DNA from: an uncultured Prevotella sp.
GTDB lineage: Bacteria; Bacteroidota; Bacteroidia; Bacteroidales; Bacteroidaceae
NCBI GenBank assembly: GCA_946055365.1
Contig: CAMGFM010000030.1
Location: 1-10,225, forward strand
DNA length: 10,225 nt
Reading direction: 5' to 3'
Made by a program: the position numbers and the translations under genes. The notes beneath the pieces were generated by a model. It was not told where the DNA came from and did no database searches. It was given only the letters and a program-made list of their open reading frames with translations. Shown here piece by piece: positions 1 through 5,109 of this stretch. Within the stretch, counting starts at the first letter, position 1. Every line of letters begins with the position of its first letter.

Positions 1-42
1 CTTTTGTGCGGCCGACAGCGTGTATGCACGCGTCTCTCGCCG

Positions 43-95
43 CACAATGCCGTGTCTCTCGTTGCGCCGTGGCACGTGGCAGACACGGCGTTGTG
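43..95. other. Long GC-rich imperfect hairpin upstream of the first promoter
   Basis: Bases 43-57 (CACAATGCCGTGTCT) pair with 81-95 (AGACACGGCGTTGTG) over 15 positions. The one exception is T48 opposite G90, which is a G-U wobble in RNA. The loop is 58-80. Two further inverted pairs surround it: 38-45 with 97-104 (CGCCGCAC/GTGCGGCG), which competes for part of the stem, and 1-9 with 107-115 (CTTTTGTGC/GCACAAAAG). No coding gene is evident in 1-239. The hairpin lies upstream of the -7 box at 173-180, so it is not in the leader of the following gene. It may be the 3' end of an upstream transcript, a terminator without a T-tract, or a palindromic intergenic element. The pairing is seen directly; its role is unknown. 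Confidence 0.5.
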
Positions 96-172
96 GGTGC
101 GGCGTGGCACAAAAGTGGGTTTTCGTGCTGCAAAATTAGCAAAAAATCCTTAGTTGCTGTCTTTTTATATTG

Positions 173-180
173 TACTTTTG
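173..180 (+). promoter_or_regulatory. Bacteroidetes-type -7 box for the sigma-factor unit
   Basis: TACTTTTG followed by C matches the Bacteroidetes housekeeping -7 consensus TAnnTTTG. The -33 element is weak: a TTG occurs at 154-156, somewhat closer than the usual 19-21 bp. Transcription would start near 187, leaving a leader of about 50 nt before the ATG at 240. The flanking TGTACTTTTGCA is identical to the box in front of the xylulokinase gene (8491-8502). Confidence 0.7.
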
Positions 181-239
181 CAACTTTATATGCCGCCCCT
201 GCGTCTCACAGATAAAGACAATAGACAACCATTAGCAAT

Positions 240-1112
240 ATGAAGAGAATTTTATGTGCAGTATCATTGGCAGCACTTGCCCTATATGCGTCGCCTGCCT
301 GTGCCATGCAGCAGGCCCGACACAGGCATACGCCCATAGTCAATAACGACACCCCTGCCGCCGACAGCAGTCATGCCGGGCAGAAAAGGCAGGGACTCAG
401 TGTCTCCTTGCAGTCGGGGCAGCCGGCAAAGCCCGCTGGCAAGGCCGCCGTGAGGCACGCCGACGACGGCAAGCGCGGCAAGGCAGGCACGGTGGCGGCA
501 GACGAGGTGGCAGAGGATGAGGGTATGGTGGTATATTCTGACACTACCGCCTGCCCCGACGACAGTCTCGACGCGGGCGTGGCGGCATGCCAGTCCAGCC
601 ATAGGCTTGACAGCAATCATGCACACGACTTGTTCTTTAACGATCCGTTCTCGTGGATGGCATACATGAGCAACACCGTGGGCGGAGTGATAGCCATACT
701 GGCGATATTGCTCTTCGTGCTGTTGCTGCTGCTCTCTCCTGTAATCATACTGATAATACTTCTGCGCTATCTCATACGCCGCCACAACGACAGGGTGCGC
801 CTTGCCGAGACGGCAATACAAAACGGGCAGCCCGTGCCTGACGCTGACATGAAGAACGACCGGCTGTCTGCCGAGGCCTACTGGCGCAAGGGCGTGCGCA
901 ACGTGTCCGTAGGCATAGGCCTGTTTGTCTTTGCGCAGATGGTAGACTCGTCGTTCTTCTCGGGCATAGGTCTTTTCTTCGTGTCAATAGGCGGCGGACA
1001 GATATTCATAGCGCGCAGCAAGCCCGGCAAAGGCTCTGACGACATTGACGGCAACGCGCCTGGCATAGACGCAGGCAACGATGTGTCAGACAGGAACGAA
1101 CCCCTCCCTTGA
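240..1112 (+). CDS. DUF6249-like membrane protein with signal peptide
   Basis: A 290-residue protein of unknown molecular function. Residues 1-22 form a signal peptide (MKRIL, a hydrophobic core, then PACA). Residues 25-130 are low-complexity, polar and probably disordered. A long hydrophobic stretch at about 146-178 is a membrane segment, followed by basic RRHNDRVR and the segment AIQNGQPVPDADMK (192-205). Two further hydrophobic segments lie at about 221-234 and 238-257, and the tail is acidic. The block from the first membrane helix onward resembles the DUF6249 family of Bacteroidetes, which often sits next to ECF sigma factors, as it does here. The start is set by the signal peptide and the promoter about 60 bp upstream. 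Inference: it takes part in the envelope signalling of the downstream sigma/anti-sigma pair. Existence is confident; the family assignment is moderate. Confidence 0.8.
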   Translation: MKRILCAVSLAALALYASPACAMQQARHRHTPIVNNDTPAADSSHAGQKRQGLSVSLQSGQPAKPAGKAAVRHADDGKRGKAGTVAADEVAEDEGMVVYSDTTACPDDSLDAGVAACQSSHRLDSNHAHDLFFNDPFSWMAYMSNTVGGVIAILAILLFVLLLLLSPVIILIILLRYLIRRHNDRVRLAETAIQNGQPVPDADMKNDRLSAEAYWRKGVRNVSVGIGLFVFAQMVDSSFFSGIGLFFVSIGGGQIFIARSKPGKGSDDIDGNAPGIDAGNDVSDRNEPLP

Positions 1113-1116
1113 TTTT

Positions 1117-1151
1117 TGAATCAGGAATTGTGAATCAGGAATTGTGAATTG
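1117..1151. repeat. 14-bp tandem direct repeat between gene 1 and the sigma factor
   Basis: TGAATCAGGAATTG occurs at 1117-1130 and again, identically, at 1131-1144. It is followed by the truncated copy TGAATTG at 1145-1151. The repeat begins a few bases after the stop codon of the preceding gene. GAATTG-type repeats are common in Bacteroidales intergenic DNA. A matching CAATTC downstream (about 1190) allows weak hairpin pairing. No terminator T-tract follows, so cotranscription with the sigma factor remains possible. Confidence 0.7.
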
Positions 1152-1255
1152 GAGGAAGCCAGATGCCAGTTTCACATCTTTCAATTCTCTTTTCTCAATA
1201 CTCATTCACCAATTTCCGAGCTGCCTGTCTCATTTTTAATACACAATGTATAATA

Positions 1256-1798
1256 ATGGAAGACTCCAACGATCTCTCTCTTGTCAATCAGGTGACTGTG
1301 CTTCATGACACAAAGGCGTTTGACCATATTGTCATGAAGTATCAGTCGCCTATAAGACGTTTCTTCCTGCACCAGACCCTCGGTGACGTGCAGCTGAGTG
1401 ACGATCTTGCGCAGGAGACTTTCATCAGGGCCTACACGCGTCTGGCTACATTCAGGCAGCTGTCGTCGTTTTCGACATGGCTGTTTCGCATTGCCTACAA
1501 CGTGTTTTACGACCATGTGCGCCGTGAGAGACCCGTTGCCGACATGGAGACGGCAGAGGTGGCAAGGAAGAGTGCGGGCAGTGCCGACGAATGTCTCAGG
1601 TTTGACGTGTATGATGCCCTGCGCAGGCTCGGCGACAAGGAGCGCGCCTGCATCACGTTGCAGCTTATGGACGGATACCCCATAGACAAGATTGCCGACA
1701 TCACGGGCATGGCTGTCGGGACAGTCAAGTCACATCTGTTCAGGGGCAAGGAGAAACTTACTAAATTCTTGAAAGAAAATGGCTATGGAGGCAAATGA
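1256..1798 (+). CDS. RNA polymerase sigma-70 family factor, ECF type
   Basis: A 180-residue ECF sigma factor that would direct RNA polymerase to its own set of promoters. Region 2 spans about residues 20-90: AFDHIVMKYQ, the core-binding LAQETFIRAY and the -10 recognition segment STWLFRIAYNVFYDHVRR. A short acidic linker (93-117) leads to region 4 (118-172), whose helix-turn-helix is IDKIADITGMAVGTVKSHLF. Length and layout are normal for the family and no extra C-terminal domain is present. The reading frame is open back to an ATG at 1163 with a good GGAGG seven bases before it. However, the 31 extra residues look unlike any sigma N-terminus and the DNA there resembles intergenic sequence, so the ATG at 1256 is preferred. 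The 3' end overlaps the next gene by 20 bp, which implies coupled translation with a cognate regulator. Confidence 0.93.
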   Translation: MEDSNDLSLVNQVTVLHDTKAFDHIVMKYQSPIRRFFLHQTLGDVQLSDDLAQETFIRAYTRLATFRQLSSFSTWLFRIAYNVFYDHVRRERPVADMETAEVARKSAGSADECLRFDVYDALRRLGDKERACITLQLMDGYPIDKIADITGMAVGTVKSHLFRGKEKLTKFLKENGYGGK

Positions 1799-2330
1799 CA
1801 AGTTTTTTGACGACATTATGAATGGCGACATCACGCATGACTGCCATGTGACCGACAATGCCGCAGGCAATAGTGGCCGTGAGTGTGGCGCAAACGAGCC
1901 ACACGCTGGCGTGACGCTCATGGACGACACTGTGCTGCGCGCCTTTCTTGCCACGGGAGGCGCAGATGCCGTGGCTGACGACGGCTTCACGGCGAGAGTG
2001 TCGCGTGCGGTGGCTGTCAGGGAACGCGAGATGCGGGCAGAGGCCGAGCGCAGGCGTGCCATGTCGCGCTTGTGGTATGCCGTGTGCGTGTGCGTGGCGA
2101 TCATTTCCTTTGTGTTGTGTGGCGGCATCGGCAAGTTTGGGACGGTGGCGCACACTTTTGTCGACAGGCTCTCCACGCTGTTCTCCTATGAAACGCTCTA
2201 CCACATTGCCGCATGGATGGACTGTGTCACCCTGCCCGACTTTTTGCGCATGGCGGTCATGATGACGTGCCTGCTCATGCTGGCTTCCTACATGTGCTAT
2301 GAGGTGGTCGAGAGCGACCGTGTGCGTTAG
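1779..2330 (+). CDS. Two-helix membrane protein, probable anti-sigma partner
   Basis: A 183-residue protein whose ATG lies within the last 20 bases of the sigma gene (a second in-frame ATG is at 1785). The first 95 residues are hydrophilic and cytosolic, and contain DDGFTARVSRAV (68-79) followed by a highly charged helix (REREMRAEAERRR, 81-93). Membrane helices lie at about 98-117 and 157-175. The motif 'DDGFT.RV' before a charged helix and a membrane span resembles small Bacteroidetes proteins encoded next to ECF sigma factors (DUF5056-like). No zinc-binding HxxxCxxC anti-sigma motif is seen. Function is inferred from the overlap with the sigma gene: the cytosolic segment would hold the sigma factor at the membrane. 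It could instead be a membrane protein under sigma control. The gene is near certain; the role is moderate. Confidence 0.75.
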   Translation: MAMEANDKFFDDIMNGDITHDCHVTDNAAGNSGRECGANEPHAGVTLMDDTVLRAFLATGGADAVADDGFTARVSRAVAVREREMRAEAERRRAMSRLWYAVCVCVAIISFVLCGGIGKFGTVAHTFVDRLSTLFSYETLYHIAAWMDCVTLPDFLRMAVMMTCLLMLASYMCYEVVESDRVR

Positions 2331-2384
2331 CCGTGACGGCAGATATAAGATAACACACAATCATGACGGCACCCTATTGTCAGT

Positions 2385-2522
2385 AAGTGGCATTTCACGA
2401 CAATAGAGTGCCGTTTTGCGTGGGCAAAAGTGGCACTTGGCAACGGTGAAGTGGCACTTGGTTGACGTGAAGTGGCACTTTTCACGGCACAAAGCGGCAC
2501 TTTGTGAACGTGAGTGTGCCTT
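2385..2522. repeat. Phased array of seven AAGTGGCACTT units (array A)
   Basis: Units of 11 bp begin at 2385, 2406, 2428, 2449, 2470, 2492 and 2512, so the spacing is 21, 22, 21, 21, 22 and 20 bp. The three central copies (2428, 2449, 2470) are identical AAGTGGCACTT; the outer ones diverge (AAGTGGCATTT, GAGTGCCGTTT, AAGCGGCACTT, GAGTGTGCCTT). The core is an odd-centred palindrome, AAGTG-N-CACTT, and the 9-11 bp spacers vary in sequence. It lies between the convergent ends of the sigma unit and the envelope operon. The reverse frame reads as a false heptad-like peptide repeat, but the 20-22 bp spacing breaks any frame, so this is not coding. The same core recurs at 8315-8390. The function is unknown. 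Confidence 0.8.
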
Positions 2523-2583
2523 TTGCCGACGGTGGAAGTGTTCTCGTTGCAAAACAAAAGAATAACGTCTGACCGCTCAAGGA

Positions 2584-2625
2584 GTCTCTTGGCAGGTTGC
2601 GAATGGTCTCTTGGCAGGTTGCGAA
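2584..2625. repeat. 20-bp perfect tandem duplication with 22-bp period
   Basis: GTCTCTTGGCAGGTTGCGAA occurs at 2584-2603 and again, without change, at 2606-2625, separated by two bases. The period matches the neighbouring array although the sequence is different. Perfect identity in noncoding DNA suggests a recent duplication or selection on the site. The rest of 2523-2700 holds nothing I recognise. Confidence 0.75.
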
Positions 2626-2708
2626 AAGACATTTGACGCTCACAAAAAGGAGTTTTGGCAGATGCTGGGCGACATTCGGCGGCGGCACTTTTGCGTGTTG
2701 ACACAATA

Positions 2709-2745
2709 AAAGGGAGGGCGTGCATGAGCGGCACGTCCTCCCTTT
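2709..2745 (-). terminator. Hairpin terminator of the envelope operon
   Basis: Bases 2709-2723 (AAAGGGAGGGCGTGC) pair with 2731-2745 (GCACGTCCTCCCTTT) across a 7-base loop. This gives 15 positions with one imperfect pair (G2718/T2736). Read on the minus strand the stem ends in a short T-rich run (CCCTTTTATTG), which suits an intrinsic terminator about 70 bp after the stop codon at 2815. The imperfect pair is a wobble in plus-strand RNA but an A-C mismatch in minus-strand RNA, so it may also end plus-strand transcripts arriving from the convergent sigma unit. Confidence 0.6.
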
Positions 2746-2784
2746 GTGTGTATGTGTGTGGCCATGGCTGTTCTTTCTGCCATG

Positions 2785-2812
2785 CCTGACGAGTGAAAAA
2801 CACTCGGGCAGG
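2785..2812 (-). other. Small hairpin just after the envelope operon stop codon
   Basis: CGAGTG (2790-2795) pairs with CACTCG (2801-2806) over a five-base A loop, and CCTG (2785-2788) pairs with CAGG (2809-2812) across a small internal loop. It starts three bases beyond the stop codon of the four-barrel protein. No T-tract follows on the minus strand, so it is more likely a 3'-end stabilising hairpin than a terminator. Confidence 0.4.
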
Positions 2813-2814
2813 GG

Positions 2815-5109
2815 TTAGAAATAGATTTTCGTGCCTGCGGTAATCTTCATTTCCACCTCCGCAGGGTGCGCAGTCCTTTTCTCTATCTTCTTTGACATGA
2901 CGTTGACAGAGGGCTGCAGAAACAGCTCAAGGCGGCGTGACACCCTTGCACCCGTCTGTATGGCAGCCTCTATGCCCGGTGCCACGGCTGCCTTGGCGTT
3001 AGTCTTGCTGCCGATGTTGCATGATGCGCCGAGCAGTCCCGTCATCTGGAACACGTCGTCCTCGGTGTCTTCGCCCGTGACGGCACTCTTGAGGTTCATC
3101 ATGTAGGCTGCGTGTATGGAGGTGATGTTTCTGTTGTGCGAGCGGTTGCTCTTGGCAAGGCTGGAGTTGGCCACGCCTGCCGTAATGCCGTGCAGTCCCG
3201 TAAACCAATGTCCGTAAGTCATGTCGGCGGTGAATGTGGGCTTGCGCAGAGCATCCCTTACTCTGTTGCCGCTGAGGGAATAGAAGCCCGTGCCGCCGCT
3301 CAGCGACACAAAGTGCCTGCGCTCGGGAGCGTCGTTGGCCGCCGCGTCGCGCTTGGTGCGCTGCATGTTATATTCCAAGCCCATCATCACCTTGGGAGTG
3401 AGCCTCGCCATGTCTTCCGACTTGAACTTGTGGGACAGCTCGTAGGCCAGTGTGGGCTCCACGTTGAGCGAGAGCGTGCCTGAGAGGCGAAATGACATCT
3501 GTGCGCCCACATGCAGGTTGGCGGCCATGTTGGTTTTCGACGACGCATAGTCCGCGCCGATTCCCGCGCCTGCCACTGTGCGCAGCGAAAGTACGCGTCT
3601 GTTGTCACAGCCATAGGTCAGGGCGGTTAGATCGGTCATCCAGTCGAGTGCCGCGAGGCTCTGCGCATAGCCCTTGCCGTTGATTATCCTTGTGCGTGCC
3701 ATGCCCTGCAGCGACACGCGCCATCCTGCCAACGGCGAGTGCCAGCGCGTGAGGCTCAGCATGGCGGCAGGCATGATGTACTTGCCGTTTTTCAGGTGGT
3801 TGAGCTGGCTTGCGGCTCCGCCGTAGATGCCTATGGACGTGCGGCGCAGCGGACTGCTCTCACCTCTGTGGTTGATGCGCGAGAAATTGTCGTGATAGGT
3901 GTAGACGATACCTGCCATTAGCGATGCCGTAGCGTCAAGTTTCTTTATGCTTGAGACATGGGCATAGTCGTCTTGCATGAAGTCTATGCGCGGCTCTATG
4001 AAGAAATTGATGTCGCGGGAGACACGCAGGTTGGCCTGCAGTCCGCCTCCGAAGCCCCAGATGTTCTTTTGCCATGAGCGGTCATTGGCTGAGGAGATGC
4101 TGTAGCTGCCTCCTGCTACGGCGTTCACCCAGAACAGTCTGTCGGGGTTGACACCTGCGAAGGCATTGTTGAGGTTGAGCATATAGTCAAGGTGCAACGA
4201 CACCGACTTGTAGCGTGTCTTGTCGTCTCTCATGGTGTAGCTGCTTAGGTAAAGGCGCGCTGCGTTGCAGTGGTCAAGCCATTTGCCCGCGCCTGCCGCC
4301 ACCATGGGGCCGAGATAGTCCACCGCCCCTTTCGGCGTGTTGACAAAGGCCGTCGCTCCTGCGCCTGCAAAGAGAAAGAGGCCGTCGGCCACGCTTCCCG
4401 TTCTTGTGCCATAGTCGTCGGCAACGTATTGCTGGCGCGAGTCGGGCAGGCGCATGCCGAGACCCATGGTCACCGTGCCGAGCGGCCGATAGCCGTGCCA
4501 CGACTCGAGGTGAGACACATTGTCCTGCTTGAGTCCTATGCGAGGCTCTACATAGAGGTAGGAATATCTGGACAAAGCAGCCTGCGCGCGCATACCGATG
4601 TGCAGTCCGAAGCCACGTTCCTCATTGCCATTGTGCCGTGAGACAGTCCAGTCGCCGCCAAAGATGCCATAGAGTTCCAAGGGGCGTTGTGTGTAGTTGT
4701 TGCGTGGCGACCCTATGGCGGTGAAGTTCATCATATAGTCCGCTCCGAGCGTGATGTGCTTCACCTTCATGCCTCTCACGTCATAGCGTCCGCCGCCGAG
4801 GCGCAGCCTCACGCCGTGTTTGGGACTGAGCCAGTCGCCTATTGCCACTTCGCCGACAGCGTCTGGCCGCGGCTTGCGTGTACCCATGATATTGAGACCG
4901 CCGCCTGCCTCCACGAAAAGGTGGTCAAAGGGTTTCTTGTCCTTATAGTATTTGGTCACCCTCGGGCGTTGCAGCGTGTAGTCAAGTGCGTTGATGCTGT
5001 CTTGTGCTGACGCTGTGGTGCAGGAGCCTGCGAGTGCCGCCGTAAGTGCAATGGTTGTATATAGCTGTTTCATGGCAAATGCGTTTTTTATTGTTGTACT
5101 TACAGTCAT
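2815..5109 (-). CDS. Outer-membrane protein with four tandem barrel-like repeats
   Basis: A 764-residue protein, not a family I can name. A signal peptide lies at about 13-36 (MKQLYTTIALTAALAG, then ASAQ). The ATG at 5109 overlaps the upstream stop as ATGA, suggesting coupled translation; the ATG at 5073 (Met13) is an equally plausible start. The rest consists of four repeats at about 64-221, 243-406, 423-583 and 597-764. Each has a Trp turn (GDW 91-93, GKW 275-277, TRW 454-456, GHW 633-635), an aromatic-rich strand (DYMMN 124, DYMLN 308, DWMTD 489, AYMMN 668) and a late strand (VEPRIGL 187, IEPRIDF 371, VEPTLAY 550, LQPSVNV 731). Each ends in a Gly/aromatic strand, and the protein ends in Phe like many barrels. 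Alternating hydrophobic residues indicate amphipathic beta strands, about eight per repeat. The strand order matches the DUF3575 protein at the head of the operon. An outer-membrane location is inferred; substrate and function are unknown. Confidence 0.85.
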   Translation of the reverse strand: MTVSTTIKNAFAMKQLYTTIALTAALAGSCTTASAQDSINALDYTLQRPRVTKYYKDKKPFDHLFVEAGGGLNIMGTRKPRPDAVGEVAIGDWLSPKHGVRLRLGGGRYDVRGMKVKHITLGADYMMNFTAIGSPRNNYTQRPLELYGIFGGDWTVSRHNGNEERGFGLHIGMRAQAALSRYSYLYVEPRIGLKQDNVSHLESWHGYRPLGTVTMGLGMRLPDSRQQYVADDYGTRTGSVADGLFLFAGAGATAFVNTPKGAVDYLGPMVAAGAGKWLDHCNAARLYLSSYTMRDDKTRYKSVSLHLDYMLNLNNAFAGVNPDRLFWVNAVAGGSYSISSANDRSWQKNIWGFGGGLQANLRVSRDINFFIEPRIDFMQDDYAHVSSIKKLDATASLMAGIVYTYHDNFSRINHRGESSPLRRTSIGIYGGAASQLNHLKNGKYIMPAAMLSLTRWHSPLAGWRVSLQGMARTRIINGKGYAQSLAALDWMTDLTALTYGCDNRRVLSLRTVAGAGIGADYASSKTNMAANLHVGAQMSFRLSGTLSLNVEPTLAYELSHKFKSEDMARLTPKVMMGLEYNMQRTKRDAAANDAPERRHFVSLSGGTGFYSLSGNRVRDALRKPTFTADMTYGHWFTGLHGITAGVANSSLAKSNRSHNRNITSIHAAYMMNLKSAVTGEDTEDDVFQMTGLLGASCNIGSKTNAKAAVAPGIEAAIQTGARVSRRLELFLQPSVNVMSKKIEKRTAHPAEVEMKITAGTKIYF

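Noticed and set aside
282..821. 179-residue minus-strand open frame
   Set aside because: It is antisense to the signal peptide and membrane segment of the DUF6249-like protein and has no start signals or domain.
2385..2522. CRISPR array
   Set aside because: Repeats are 11 bp and spacers 9-11 bp, far below CRISPR sizes, and no cas gene is present.
2385..2522. Iteron-type replication origin
   Set aside because: The 21-22 bp period fits iterons, but there is no Rep gene, DnaA box cluster or AT-rich unwinding region, and similar arrays recur in other intergenic sites.
2327..2803. Minus-strand open frames across array A encoding KCHF-type repeated peptides
   Set aside because: The peptide repeat only mirrors the DNA repeat. 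Unit spacing of 20-22 bp shifts frame, there is no signal or domain, and the start context is poor.
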